Below, one piece after another: positions 10,480-22,716 of a stretch of 64,000 bases of DNA. Made by a program: the position numbers and the translations under genes. The notes beneath the pieces are model-generated. The model did not search any database. It was given only the letters and a program-made list of their open reading frames with translations, and was not told the DNA's origin. Each line of letters starts with the position of its first letter. Within the stretch, counting starts at the first letter, position 1. This DNA is from Agriotes lineatus (lineage: Eukaryota; Arthropoda; Insecta; Coleoptera; Elateridae), in the NCBI GenBank assembly GCA_940337035.1, contig OW679203.1, positions 27,537,495-27,601,494 on the forward strand, in the 5' to 3' direction.

Positions 10480-11060
10480 TTATGGCAGATAACTGTCTTA
10501 AAGAGCATCGGTTAGCTCAACGTGTGGGCGGGTCTTAAAGTACAACTGAAGTGGGCTTGCTCGCGATAGTCAAGTCAGTATCTGGTAAGATTCGGGAACA
10601 AATTCTATTTAAGGGCTCCAGCTGGAGTATATGCTGGTTTGTTTAAATTGAGAACAGTAAATATCTTTCAGTGATGGAAAATATATACATGGCCTGCTTC
10701 AAGATCCCCGCGATTTTTCAAAGCTTACCGTACTGCAAAAATAAACGGAACTACACTTTGCTTTACAAATGAAAATTATACATTAAATTTAAGAACTCCA
10801 GTAATAAAACATTCATAAAAATCATTTTAGTCGCCTCAGCTTTGCAAGTTACATATGTTGGACTGGAGAGCGGTATGAAATTTCGCGACACTCACACAAG
10901 ACCAGATCGGAGAATCTTCAAACAGCTACATTCACAGAATAAATAACGCTCACATCACAAACAAACCTTTAGCTTAACTGTCTCTGGCCAACTAAAGATT
11001 TGCCTCCGCATTTAAACCTGGAGCAAGAGCTCAACGAAACTTCAGCCCTTTCTTCTTCTT
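10480..11060 (+). repeat. Dispersed repeat of unknown class, copy A
   Basis: This copy has three blocks shared with other places in the window. Block 1 (about 10520-10610) contains GGGTCTTAAA and GGGCTTGCTC. Block 2 (about 10735-10830) contains ACTACACTTTGCTTTACAAA and then TTAAATTTAAGAACTC. Block 3 (about 10900-11060) contains AACAGCTACATTCACA, CCTTTAGCTTAACTGT and CAACGAAAC. Homologous stretches occur near 12810-13050, 15060-15160, 46300-46500 and 47490-47600. It has no coding capacity, so it may be a non-autonomous element or the untranslated part of one. Confidence 0.6.
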
Positions 11061-12799
11061 TATGCGCTCAAAGTGCAGTGGCGGCGTAAATTTTAAAACT
11101 GACCTAACAACTGCGGCCTTCATCTTAATTCTTAAAAAAATACGAACACGAAATCTATACCAGGTCTACAAACAGTTTTGCTGCAAATATTTTTGATATA
11201 AAGCAATTGAGCACACGCATTTATTACAATCACTTTAGACATTGAAAAGTCAAAGGACAGTTGATGTTACTAAATTTCAATTTTCTCAAAAATACTCCGC
11301 GTACGTAACTGAGTATTTATTTCAAACTACTTATCATTAAATCTGTCCGAACCTTAATAATACCCTTTATTGCATTTATTTCATAGCTGATCAGTTTTGC
11401 TACAAACACTGGTCTTTTTTATTTACCAATCTTGGGCTTGCAAGGCCAGAAAATCAATGTTATCAAAGGTTGCCTTAGATAATCAGTATCTCTCTCGTTC
11501 GCTGCCAGGTTATTATATAAATTAATAACAATTGGGCATTTGTTACAGCAATACACTTCGCTATGAAGTAGAATTCTGCCTGCTTTTTCCACGTGTTGTT
11601 AATATTTCTCTCTAAACTTTGGATCAAAGATGTAGTTTTCCTACAATCAAATCGAGAGTGTGGCTTTAGATTGATTCGACATCGCTGAGTCCCAACCCTG
11701 AATTACGGTTCAGAGAATAAAACGCAATCTTAGAGAATAAAATTAATTAAGAACAACAGAACAAATGAAAAATCTCAGATTGGAGCACAATCACAACCAA
11801 ATATCATTTATTTCGAGAGTTGGTACAGACAGCACGATCTATATATGGCAATAAAAAATGGAAGAAATTAAAAATATTTTACGAACACCTTTTGCCAGCA
11901 GTATTGGTGAGGCGTTTTATTGTTAACATGGAGTAAATAGTAACGGCTTTTGCAAATATGATACCTCGCAGCCTGATGTAATCGTTCTGGATCTAAATTA
12001 TTCGACTCCTTTAAAGATAACTATTATCACGTCGAAATATTTACTGGAAGTTTGAAACTTATAACCGCCTGTTATAGCATTTAAATAACCTGAAGTTGCT
12101 ACTTGAGATATCGTGATTACATGATCAAGCCTGTGTACCAAAACCTATAATTTGCACCAACGCATTACATTCGTACGATATTTACCAGCTGAGACATATG
12201 GCTGCAGCAAAGTAACACACAACTAACAAATTCCAATTCAAAACGGTTATTCACCAATTAGAGAAGTATTTCTCAAGTACATAGTAAGGAAAACGAAAAA
12301 CGGGACTTGTATGCAGAAATTGTGATGTACAGCTGGGATTCTCAGTTTTCAGCTGTGTCACAAATTGATTTTCTCACCGTGAAATGCACAATGAAGCTCA
12401 CGTTTGCGAATGTTTCTATTAGCTGCATTGTGTAGTGTCTTTCAGCCTTGGCTTTGAATTACATGCATGCGTACCGCGCCATACACCTGTAACGAATATA
12501 AGTCGTAAACCTACACTAAAAACGTGTACAAAATATCAAGTCAACTGCCTACAGTCACATTTCTTGAAGGACTTTTCGAATAAATTTTTAAATTGGTAAT
12601 ATTTTTTACTTTGTGCACTTCTGCTCTAGTCAGGTTAAAATGTATTTAAATTATTACTCTGTCCCATTACACGCCTCCCATGGTTAGCAACAGGAGCAAA
12701 AATTTTAATTATTTGAGCGAATAGAGATTAAGAACTGCATAAACAAATATCTATTTATCTTTACCACCAGCAACAGGATTAAATGTTACACGATTTGCT
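11061..12799. other. Non-coding interval
   Basis: AT-rich, many stops in every frame; no gene, RNA or repeat recognised in about 1.7 kb. Confidence 0.4.
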
Positions 12800-13050
12800 A
12801 GTGGAAGAGGGTTGGTCTTAAACTGCAAGTGCTGGATTTGCTGGCGCTAGTCAAATTAGCAGGTACGGGTTTAAATTCTTTGCCGTTGATATGCGGGGAA
12901 AATTCCTGCGATAGCACATTCCTAGTGGCATCGGAAGCATTGCGTGCTCCACTCGCAAAGTCTACTTTCTTCTACCCTACCTTTTCTAAAAACGCGAACT
13001 GTATTTTGCTTCACGAGAAATTTAATAACATGAAACTTAATATAACTATA
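12800..13050 (+). repeat. Dispersed repeat, copy B
   Basis: Matches copy A in block 1 (GGTCTTAAACTGCAAGT, then GATTTGCTGGCGCTAGTCAA at about 12815-12865). It also matches in block 2 (ACGCGAACTGTATTTTGCTT at about 12992-13012, followed by an AAATTTAATAACATGAAACT stretch). The two blocks are in the same order and orientation and at similar spacing. Identity is moderate by eye. Confidence 0.55.
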
Positions 13051-14269
13051 TTAAACACATAAAAATAAATACAGTTCTCGGTGGTCACATGTGCCAATGA
13101 CAATATCCGCAATAAATTGTCCTTAAAAATTCTACTTGCACGCATGACGTCACAAGAGATACAAACTGCAGCATTTTGATGGCTTAATGACAACTCAGTC
13201 ACCGATTCCAAATACCGATCTATGCACCCTAAACGAGAATGCGCTCAAAATGTATGTGTGTTATGTTGACAATTGTTGAAAGACGAGAAGTGGCTAAACA
13301 TTAAGGATTCTGAAAAGTTCTGGGATCGAGGACTGCAACCTAACTTGCAGATTCGTTAAATCGAGATGAAACAATGGCGAGCGGAGCGAGAAAAGTGTTT
13401 ACAAAATCCAGTTCAAAACCAAAAATAAAGTTCTTCGATCACCAACAAGACGTGAACAGAACTTCAAAAGCAAGTTGTGGCTAGTCCCGTGGTAAACACT
13501 GTAAGTGGCTTAACAAAAGATTAGAGTCGTCCTTCCGTTGGCAAAAATCACTTGCTCCGTCAGTGTTCCAAAGCAGCAGAACACCTATTTGATTTGATAA
13601 CTGCTTTTGTAGGATCTTCTGTTACTGAAGTTCTTAACCAAATACATACGTACATACCTTCGTAGCTGGTTTGCTCATTTGGATTTCATTGTTGTTAGTT
13701 CGAAGCGATTTTCTTCGTATCCAAATTATTTTGGATCGCAGTCATTTCAACCACTTGCACTTAATATACCGCCCTCATATAATACTTCAACTGATATATT
13801 TCTATTTCTTCCTTTTGTTTATCGACGAGCATCGTAGCCCGTACGTAGCAAAAATTCACGGCTCTTCTTTATGTCCAACCAATCGCATTATTTCTGTGAC
13901 CGACATATACATATCTGTTTGCAGTTCGCTCTTTTTCTATTCTTTCGTTGCCCGTTACATAGTTTTTCTGTGTCGTCGAATCATAACAAGGACAAATAAC
14001 TAAATAGTTGAAAAAGACAAATATTCTATGGGATATTGAGTTTGTTAAGAACGGAGCCATTTTCTGTGAGCGGTCCGTGGTATTCTAGCATTCTCCTCTA
14101 ACATGCGTTATCAAATGCCTCATGTGTGGCAATAAAAAACTACATCCTTGATTAGTGCTATCTTCTTAATTTTCCACACGACTTTACTGTCGAAATCGTA
14201 TTTATTTGTAATGCGTGCATACGTTACAATATCCGGAATAAGCGGAAACTGTCAAGGTAACGTCCCAGC
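13051..14269. other. Non-coding interval, possibly with LINE 3' sequence
   Basis: No independent gene. The right end (about 14050-14269) lies immediately downstream (- strand sense) of the LINE fragment at 14270-14600 and may be its decayed C-terminus and 3' flank, but I could not follow conserved residues. Confidence 0.35.
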
Positions 14270-14600
14270 GGTTAAGCTTTAGACCCTCCTTTGCACTAAA
14301 CTCATTAATACGTCAGATAATTTCCACAATTCCTTCATGTGAGCCAGCTAGTAGTGTCCTCTGTGTATTTGAGGTTCGATATTTTTTTATCTCCTGTAGA
14401 CGCGCTGCCATCCCAGTTTTTAGTGGCTTTTCCGATACTCCACTTCACAAACATTGGAAAGAATGGGGGGAGAGTACATCCTTGTCCGCACGCTTCTCCC
14501 GACACTGAACTCCGAGGTGAGATCAACATCAACCCGAACAAAAGCTTCGTTGTTTTTATATAGTTATTTGATCAGGTAAAGCAAATATTATATAACCACC
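14270..14600 (-). mobile_element. LINE reverse transcriptase fragment (motifs B-C)
   Basis: On the - strand one frame gives YKNNEAFVRVDVDLTSEFSV and a shifted frame continues GQGCTLPPFFPMF...KATKNWDGSASTGDKK and then ISNLKYTEDTTSWLT. This is the RT stretch that in active relatives reads RQGC-LSP...ISNLRYADDT. The catalytic YADD has become YTED, and at least one frameshift separates the two parts. Next comes a short block SHEGIVEIISRINEFSAKEG then LKLNR (about 14270-14340), equivalent to the helix after motif C. It is an inactive fossil. The flanking interval to about 15060 shows nothing more. Confidence 0.75.
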
Positions 14601-15059
14601 AGTTCTTGAAGCACACGTCACAGTTTATACCACCTCACGGTATGGAAAACTTTCGACTAATCAACAACTTCGTTCCGTAATATTGAAGGCTTTACCCTCT
14701 ACTCACCTGAATATGTAAGTGTTACATCAGTATTATGTCAAATGTGGCAGTATTTCTCCCACCTTTCAATGATTTCAGTTCTAATGTTTTGTAAGACACC
14801 ATACTAGCATAAACACATTGTTACAGGAGAATTCTCACTTACGACATGTACAATGTTTAACGGAATACGGTTACTTGGTAACATGGGGTCAGAGTTTGAA
14901 TGAAACAAAATGGTGTTAGGTCGCGATATTTACAATGATTTAGGGCACCGCCAATAGGGATTGCATGATGCCAGTGATCTATTTGGATGTTTTACCATGA
15001 AAAACGAGAAAAGAAGCTAGTTATGACTTACCCTACATATCTCTTAGAATGCTTACTTG

Positions 15060-15165
15060 ACTTCAAAATACGCGAAACTGTGTTTTATAAATTGAAATCA
15101 TACAGTACATTTAAAGACTCTCTTAAGATGAACGGGTCAGCTTTGCAGCTGTGACCGCAGCAAAG
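15060..15165 (+). repeat. Dispersed repeat, copy C (block 2 only)
   Basis: ACGCGAAACTGTGTTTTATA, an AAATTGAAATCATACAGTAC stretch, ATTTAAAGACTC and then TCAGCTTTGCA align with block 2 and the following TCAGCTTTGCAAG of copy A. I could not find block 1 or block 3 convincingly beside it, although 15600-15780 has weak resemblance to block 3. Confidence 0.5.
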
Positions 15166-18100
15166 GCTTTCAAAGGTTTACAATACAGATCCTACAGGGA
15201 CAAGCACTATCGGTTAATTAGTACAGACCGCTGAAGGCATTACTGCACTGCTAACGGGGATATTCTCAGAAACTTGTTGCACACGAAATTGGCAATAATT
15301 ACACTTATAAAATGTTGTTCTATCTTAGCGGTAGATTACACATTCACTATAAAATAATAGACACAAACTCGACTTAAGCCGGAAGCAAAATTAATAGTTT
15401 ACAAGGATATTAACGGGCGAATTTGCTTTGTTTACCCACGTTGTGACTGCAGACTCTTTAGGATTTCGTCCGTGAGACCACAACGAAAAGACATTTGTCC
15501 CAGGGCATCATCGGGATGCAGGAGGGTTGCGAAACGATAGATTGCGGTACGAGGCGTCGATGGCACGGGTGCTCTGAAGCGCAGCGGGACACGTTACAGC
15601 GTGTTTCTTTGAACTATTCAACCGTAGATCCGTATGAACTTTTGCGAAACTCTAAACGAGATTGGAGGTGAATTGGTCCTATAATTGGCACAGTAAGACT
15701 TTTCCAAATGGCGATACTCACGCAACACGATAACACACTTAATACAAGCTCCGTGTTACACTACATTTGGCCAACTACGGATCTGTTCTGTAGCCACGAG
15801 ACGAAGTTCGTCGAGAGGAATTACACGGCCACCCCTGGTGGTCAAAAGCCAGAGGAGGCGTGAATGTTGAAAGGGAATAAGTAACGTCGGCAGTTGAACC
15901 TTGACAAAGAAAACTAACGAAGTTTCCATTTTCTAGGATTGTAAATGTGTTTGAGCGATGGCTCAGTATGTAAGAATTTTCAGAAAATATCAGATGTAAC
16001 ACAGGATAATCGTAGAAAATGCGACTTCAAAAATAACAACATTAGAACCGGATAAATTCTATACTTATTTCAACAATGGTTGCTAACGCTTCTTTCATAA
16101 AGATGTAAATAAGCAAAGAAAGGTATGGCGTACCTGGATTTTATAAGTTAATTAGGATTATTAAAAACTTCTAGAACTTCTGAATCATGAATTCATTAGA
16201 TGCCTAGAAATGGAGGAATCCAAGCGTTTATTTAATTGTCTTACTAATTTAATAGAAAGTTTTAGATTCGACAAAGCTACGTGCAAATTGGCATTTCCTT
16301 AGTTATACGATACTTTTTCTCAAATTTTATTTATATCAATATCCATTTACACTTCGTTACTGCCTGTTCGCCTCCTTGAAATATATTCACCATTTTATGC
16401 TTGCGACAATTTTTACGAGTTACTTGCGTTTAATACTTGTATGTATACCTTAATAGGATCCTCTTCAGTACTGGCTGAAACTCGCAGCAATGTCAAGTGT
16501 ACGAAGAAACGGCTAGATGCCTCTGCAAATGGCCTCCGAGCTGCGTGTATTTATGATAGCTAGAGACAAGGGCCAGACAAGTTCGGGTAAATCCCCGAAG
16601 CCCCCGTGACAGCTGTTTCATTTAGTAGCTGAACGATAGCTTCACGGCCATCTGCGCAACGGTAAGAGTCCGAACCTCACTTCGGATTTCTTACCTTATC
16701 GAAGCTGTACACTTCTCTCTCTCTTTGTGAAATTTGTGTAAATACTTTATTCATCTGATATTTTCCTTCTTGCGAACTTAAATCAGGGACGTACTGTACA
16801 ATAAGAAAAGAGAAGATAAGGAGTGAAGGTTCGGTTTGTGCAACCATGTTCATAGATCCTTAAGCAAAAACACACGCGGGAAAGTTGAACATTTTGTTAA
16901 TAGTACTACTAGATAGTGACAAGGTCTAAAATCAGCCATTCACGTGAAACTAAATTATCCACAACCCTTAATCCTCAATTCGCTTCAACCTCGTCCCTAT
17001 TTGCCTACATTAATTAAGCTTTAAATAATAATAACCTGCCATGCCCCAAGATTTAGTTTCGGGAAGCTTCCACGACGTAAACAACTCATTTCAATTTCAT
17101 CCTAAAACTGCACCTCACCTTGAAATGCAGCTCGGTTACGCAACCTGCATTTGCGAATCCTCCCAACAGCTGCTTGTGTAATTCGCCTTTCTAGGTCGAC
17201 TGTGTTTCCGAAGATAGAACAGAGCGATACGTCATGCAGATTGGGTTCTTAAAGGGGCTGCAAAACTGAAAAGAAAATCGTTCTGCGAATTGCCCATCAG
17301 CTGGTTTTGACGTCCCGGAGAACGGGTTTGAAGTTTTATTTTCTGGGCTCTGGTGGCAGCTCCGCACCAAGCTGCTCTTGATTGTGAGCTACGCTTGCAA
17401 CTGAAATGCATTTAAATTACGGGTTACAGTATGCAAATCCAGCTGCAAGCGAAAACTCTAAGTGAAAAATTCGCTCTGAAGGCGTTTGCAGCTAATTTCA
17501 ATTTAAAACATGTAGAGCGTAAATGACTACTATATATACAGAGTGTCCATTTTGCGACTATAAGCTTGGGGATCGCGTTGCTCATTATTCTGAAGTTCTA
17601 GCGATATGAAGTCTTGCATTTTCAAGCTTACTGCAATTCATCAGTTGGTCTATAACCCTATAAGTAATTCATGAGTGTTTCAATATTGTCGTTTATGGCT
17701 TTCTCCAAGCATAATACCCTTAGGGAAGCAGCAGAAGAATATAAATACGCATTACCAAAGAAATAGTCCACATCTAAGCAAAATCACGACTTGCTGACAG
17801 CTCCCATTTTAACCAAATTAGATACACAGCAGATATGGGAAACATTGACAGTTTAAACCAAGCATAATAAGACTTCCGTGCGCCATTTATTGGCCGCAGA
17901 TTAATCGAGACAGAGGAACAAGGCACAAATAGAGCGTACACAGGGAAGTTTGAATAAGTTACGTCGATGTCGATAAATTATCGGAGACAACGGTAATCGC
18001 CGCAGTTTCCAAATGCAGGCATAAATCTTCACGAAAAATTTACCACATGGATATAGCTATCGAAATTTATATGAAGCAGCGGCCCAATTAAATTAATCAT

Positions 18101-18400
18101 CTTTCGGAAAGTTAGACTGTTGATCAGCAAAAAACCCGAAAACATTCTCTTATCCCAGCGAAGACTTCCTATTCGTTACAGTCTTTAGTTCCATATCGAT
18201 CTTAATTAGCTGAAAGCCTTAATTCTTTATTAGCTCCGACCGCCGAAGTTGCGTGAGTCGAAGCCAGTGACGGAGTTGCTGGGATAGCAATTTCCTGAAA
18301 TCCACACTAAATAAGTAACAGTAATGCTGCAGCGTACGCTTATAAGTACCGTATCTTTCTTGTCGTTTTCGTTTATTTCAGCCGAATTAAATTATTTGGA
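15166..18400. other. Non-coding interval
   Basis: About 3.2 kb with no gene recognised. It includes a short CTCTCTCT run near 16713 and a TACAGAGTGTCC string at about 17538, similar to termini of some arthropod transposons but without a partner. The rest is ordinary AT-rich sequence. Confidence 0.4.
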
Positions 18401-18409
18401 TAAGCGATG
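18401..18409. repeat. Target-site duplication of SINE, left copy
   Basis: TAAGCGATG, identical to 18778-18786. The two copies bracket the tRNA-derived element, as expected for LINE-mediated insertion. Confidence 0.75.
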
Positions 18410-18777
18410 ATATGTATGTATTATCTGTAACCTCATTTACATTGCGGTGTCGAGGCTGCTGCTTTATGCGCTGGCATCTGGCGGTACAATGATCAACTTG
18501 CCCGAGATTCGGGATACAGAGTTGGATCGTGCCTTTGGTGCTTGAGCAGCAACCATTATATAAGGTGTGTGCCTTGGTGATGTGTTGACCTTGTTACTCT
18601 ATCTCTTAGGTCTGTGGTTCTGAGTAGAACACAGTTAATTTGGTGCCCAACTGTGAATGGTCTCACCGAGCCCGATTCCAATAGCCAAGGCGGAAAAATT
18701 CCGACCCCCGCGGGATTCGAACCGAGGACTTGCTTAATGCAAGTCTGGCGCTAACCCAACAGCGCCACGCGGCTTCT
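18410..18777 (-). mobile_element. tRNA-derived SINE
   Basis: Read on the - strand, the element opens with a tRNA-like head. GCCGCG leads into an A-box-like TGGCGCTGTTGGG (+ strand 18755-18767), then after about 31 bp a B-box GGTTCGAATCC (+ strand 18713-18723). These are the two internal RNA polymerase III promoter boxes. A non-tRNA body of about 290 bp follows, beginning with GTCGGAATTTTTCCGCC. A tail rich in ATACATACAT abuts the left TAAGCGATG duplication. A SINE has no protein and is moved by a LINE's enzyme; which LINE is not evident here. The boxes are in good condition, so the copy is moderately young. A true tRNA gene is excluded because the anticodon-arm region does not fold properly and the body is long. 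Confidence 0.82.
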
Positions 18778-18786
18778 TAAGCGATG
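18778..18786. repeat. Target-site duplication of SINE, right copy
   Basis: TAAGCGATG directly beyond the tRNA-like head; a perfect 9-bp match to the left copy, with partial similarity continuing a few bases further. Confidence 0.75.
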
Positions 18787-21700
18787 GCATTCATTTCCAA
18801 ATTCAATTGGTACTACACAAGCAATCAAACTATAAGGCACAAACTTTTATCCTACCAACTGCACCAAAACCTAAATGTATCAAAACATTTGTTTTTATAG
18901 CAATAAAAATAACGCGACATCTATACACATTCCCATAGATGCTAAAGATATGTTGGTCACGTCTATTAATATATCGTTGTGCAAAATAATTTTGCCAGTG
19001 CTTGGAGCAAAGATAGAATGACAAAGAAATAAAATATTGGTTTAGTATTAATATCTACTCAGCTTTTTTAATTACAGCATTTCAAACTTTTATAGTTGGA
19101 TTTGTCGAAGGTAAGTGTCTGTTCTATTAACTGCACTTACAACTTTTATATTTACAAAACAAGTTGCTAACGATGTAGAACTTTGATAGTTAATAAACAT
19201 TATTAAAGAGATGTAAAAAAGGATGGCCGTAAAAGTTCCTGAAACCATTATTAAATGGAGATGGGACACGAACTTAAACTCATGCCTAGAAAAATGTGCA
19301 AAGGATAATTTTATATAGGTATTTTCAGGTTTCAGTCCCAGGCGGGAGGAGCCATGCTTGGTGTACTTAAGTGTGAATGTTTTTTGTGTTTGAGGTCTTC
19401 TGAATTAGTGAACTTTTTCGGATATCTTAAAAGAATGTAGATTGTTAATTGAGAAGACCATATGAATATGTTTGGTAATTATTGAAAGGCTGGAAACTTA
19501 TTGAGGGTAAGCAATTCTGCTGAAATTTGAGTGAGTAACAAAGGCCTAACACTCTTGTACCAATAATTCTAGTTTAGGTTATCTCTTATTTTAAAATGAA
19601 CACAGCTGTTATTACAACTGTGCTAAAATTATGTATTATGTTTTACCTAATGATAGCCCACTTTTCTGTCGCTATAGGTTTGTTATAATAATTGAAATAA
19701 ATGAAATGGGATTATCATACAATTACAAAATTAATGCTGCGGCTAGCATGTGAGAACTCAAGTCACAAGGTTAGGTTGTTACATCCGGTATGAAATTTAC
19801 TCTTGATTATGACATTTACTCTTGTATAGCAAGTGACCAATTCTAATAAAGAGTGACAGTTAACCTCTAAAATTACTGATAAACAGAGATGATCAAAACG
19901 ACATAAAATTCAGCGTAACTTTATCGCAAATGGACGAAGAATCAGCAATTCCACCTCAGGTAATAAACAGCAATGTAATTTAATGAAGCAAGTAGTCTAG
20001 ACTAACCTGTATTACGTCATAAGTGCGCCAACTCGCAAATGCTTTACTTCCTGCTTCACGAATCCACATCCGTCCACCGCAAAACCAAAGGACATCAAGC
20101 CTGCAATTTCCCTCTTACTCGTTCACGGGGGCTGCAACCCGCCTCTGGACCCCGCACGAGTTCTGTCCCAGCTGGAGCACTCTGCTGCAAACCTTTCAGA
20201 TCCGCCTGGGTGTTCAAATCGACCTCGAAAAGTGGACCTAGTATCTGGATAAAACATCTTAAGGACACCACCTTCGTAATTCTTTTCTGGAATGCTTTCT
20301 GCTTCTGTTTTCTAGTTATATGCCACAAGGAAGGACCAATCTATACGCTGCACACCATTTTTCACTTTCCGCTACCTTAAAACTTGACGAAACTATCCCC
20401 GAAGTTATACTCAAGTAGGCAGAACTTCCAATTCTATTTTTTCTGGGATGGCACTTTATAACTTGGTGAAAATTCGCACAAGTAGACTCTGCACATTGGA
20501 TATTGAAATAAAACCAACGCTTGGGCACAAAAATAAATTTGTAACGTAAATAATTAATTCAATGTGACAGCCAATCTTTAAAAAATAGCTTCTGATTTGG
20601 CTTCTCCCAATAAACAATTATAATTGAGCATCTAGTATCCTAGCCTCACGTTACAATTATTTTTAAGTAAAAGTTTACACAATGTTTTCTTAATTACTAA
20701 ATTGTCTTTTGCATAAATGTCATTCTTTGGAGCACTATAACCTCACTTGATTGCTTTCAATACTTTAGTTTTATTAAACACTGGTCCACAAGTTTATTTA
20801 GCATTACACTGTAGTCTTTCTTGTATTCTTAGGCTGCCTTTTAATGCTCTTTGCATCTGATGCTTTCTTACACCGCTTCTTACACTTCAGCTGCATTACC
20901 GATTGCTGGCAGAATGAAATAAACACGAATCGCTGTAAATAACTTTTGTAATGCCTCGAAACACTTCTGTATTTAAGCAATATACCATTACAATATATAA
21001 AATGTTTCAAGTTTAATGTCTTCGCTATTTTGCTAGTTCGGCAACCCACTGAACTGATTTATTGTTGTGTAAGTTACGTATGCATAAAGCTACATTTAAT
21101 TACAAATGTGGGCAAGTGATTGCATCTCGGCCTACAAACACAAATTAAGAAAAGCGACTCAATTTAAGTAGGCCCCAATATTGCGAATTATAAAATATAT
21201 GCTACATATTTTTCCTAAATTTAACCTAAACTAATTATGCCCAAGCGTGGTTTGAACACTGTGCCATGGAAGATAATAATGTGTTATTTTTGTTTACTTA
21301 TTTCTAAGATATTTAAGAGTAATGGATATCAAAGTGTTTTATTTACCTCGTTTGTTAATACGCAATTTCCAATAAGTGAAATGTATTTGAGAATGCAAAC
21401 ATTATCACATCACTTTGATACAATGCTAATAAAAGTTCAAGAATTACTTTTTAATCAATGTAAATGATAAATATGCATGCAAAAGTTACACTACATTTAA
21501 GTGCGAAAGTTGCACACCCCGTCGAATCATACAACATAGCCGAGATGGGAGGTAAGATAGGCTGTAAAGAGTAGTAAACTCAATAAAACAACAACTAGCA
21601 CAAAACACAAACAATACATTTATTAAACAACGTCCATAAAGTACCTAAAATATATATTCAAGGTCCACCATGAACATTCAGTTAAAAATATATTGATTAA

Positions 21701-21807
21701 CAACGTCACTTGTAGTATTAGTATAGTACTTGGTTCTTGGTATTCAAAATGCACCCAGAATTCAAATTATTGTTTTATACATTATTGCAAAAGGTTAAAT
21801 GAAGAAG
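18787..21807. other. Non-coding interval
   Basis: About 3 kb without recognised genes. A more balanced-composition patch at 20030-20240 has overlapping short open frames but no known domain. Confidence 0.4.
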
Positions 21808-21870
21808 TTAAATAATTTTGTGCTAACATAAACCGTATACTATGGTTTATGCTAACACAAAATGATTTAA
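21808..21870. repeat. 27-bp-arm hairpin (possible pre-miRNA-like fold or MITE remnant)
   Basis: Arms 21808-21834 and 21844-21870 are reverse complements except for three positions, separated by a 9-nt loop (GTATACTAT). The core of each arm is TGTGCTAACATAAACC or its complement with two changes. The size fits a microRNA precursor. It is equally compatible with the collapsed remains of a foldback transposon. The sequence alone does not say which strand, if any, is transcribed. Confidence 0.7.
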
Positions 21871-22359
21871 GTGACAGGAGTCTAAAATATAAAACTGTAG
21901 TTGAGATGTGCATCAACTGTCTCAAAAAATTATATCTTATAACATGATTGACATACAGCGTCGCATTACAAATTTCCCAATGGACACAGCTATGGACGTG
22001 GTACACTGTAGTCCATTAAAAAAACTAATACAAATTGCGGAATACATTTAGTAAATACATAAAGCTAATAAAAATTTGTTTACTAGCTAAAAATAAATTA
22101 CAATCACATCTAGGATCTAGAACCCAATAGATGGGAGAAATAAGTGGGTTCTTCAAATCTGCAGAATTACGATAGATAGTATGAGCACGCTTGGGTTTAT
22201 TCGTAGAAAAAACAAAGAAGGAAAGAAAAGAGAAACTGGCCTGAAAATAAATTAGACCAAGCGTTAGACCACGTGAAAGTAGCAATAGTAAACCTATACC
22301 TGCAATTTCGAGCGGTGAATAGGTGCCTTACTTCCAAATACTATCACATCCTGAATTAA

Positions 22360-22716
22360 TCATATTCGTGCAGAAATTGAGGAAACCAATAGAACCGCAT
22401 CTGCAACAGATCTTTCACGCCATTTAAATATGAGAAGTGCAAGGAAGAGTACACGAAACTGCATTAAATTTTGTTGATAGGCTAAATTAATAGTTTTACA
22501 AAAAATAATAGCAGATAAGACAGTAACTATAACTAGTACACGAAGGATTAAACTACTTAGTACCTTATTACTATAGCTACCTACCATACCACTCGAAGAC
22601 AAAACTGGAACATTAAACGGGTCAAATAAAGAGTTAGCATTAGTGATAGAGACCTTAGGCATATTTGTTAGGACGAGGACGTAGTAATTATTATTACAAA
22701 TATGCAAGATCTTCAA
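22360..22716 (-). CDS. Unrecognised 118-codon open frame (doubtful)
   Basis: An ATG-to-stop frame on the - strand. Its product would have a polar N-terminal third (NANSLFDPFNVPVLSSSG), then two hydrophobic stretches (LILRVLVIVTVLSAIIF and FRVLFLALLIF) that could span a membrane, and a charged end. I know no family like it. No splice sites, promoter or homologous copy support it, and in AT-rich DNA a frame this long can occur by chance. Listed only because it is among the longest frames here not explained by a repeat. Confidence 0.12.
   Translation of the reverse strand: MKILHICNNNYYVLVLTNMPKVSITNANSLFDPFNVPVLSSSGMVGSYSNKVLSSLILRVLVIVTVLSAIIFCKTINLAYQQNLMQFRVLFLALLIFKWRERSVADAVLLVSSISARI

Noticed and set aside
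16610..16690. tRNA- or SINE-like string with GAGTCCGAACC
   Set aside because: Only a poor reverse B-box match. No A box at the right distance and orientation, and no cloverleaf or target duplication.
17537..17550. TACAGAGTGTCC, like a transposon terminus
   Set aside because: No inverted partner, no target duplication and no transposase nearby; one short match is not enough.
18630..18660. TTTGGTGCCCAACTG resembling a retroviral primer-binding site
   Set aside because: It lies inside the SINE, whose ends are fixed by a 9-bp target duplication and whose tRNA-like head is clear. No LTR pair was seen.
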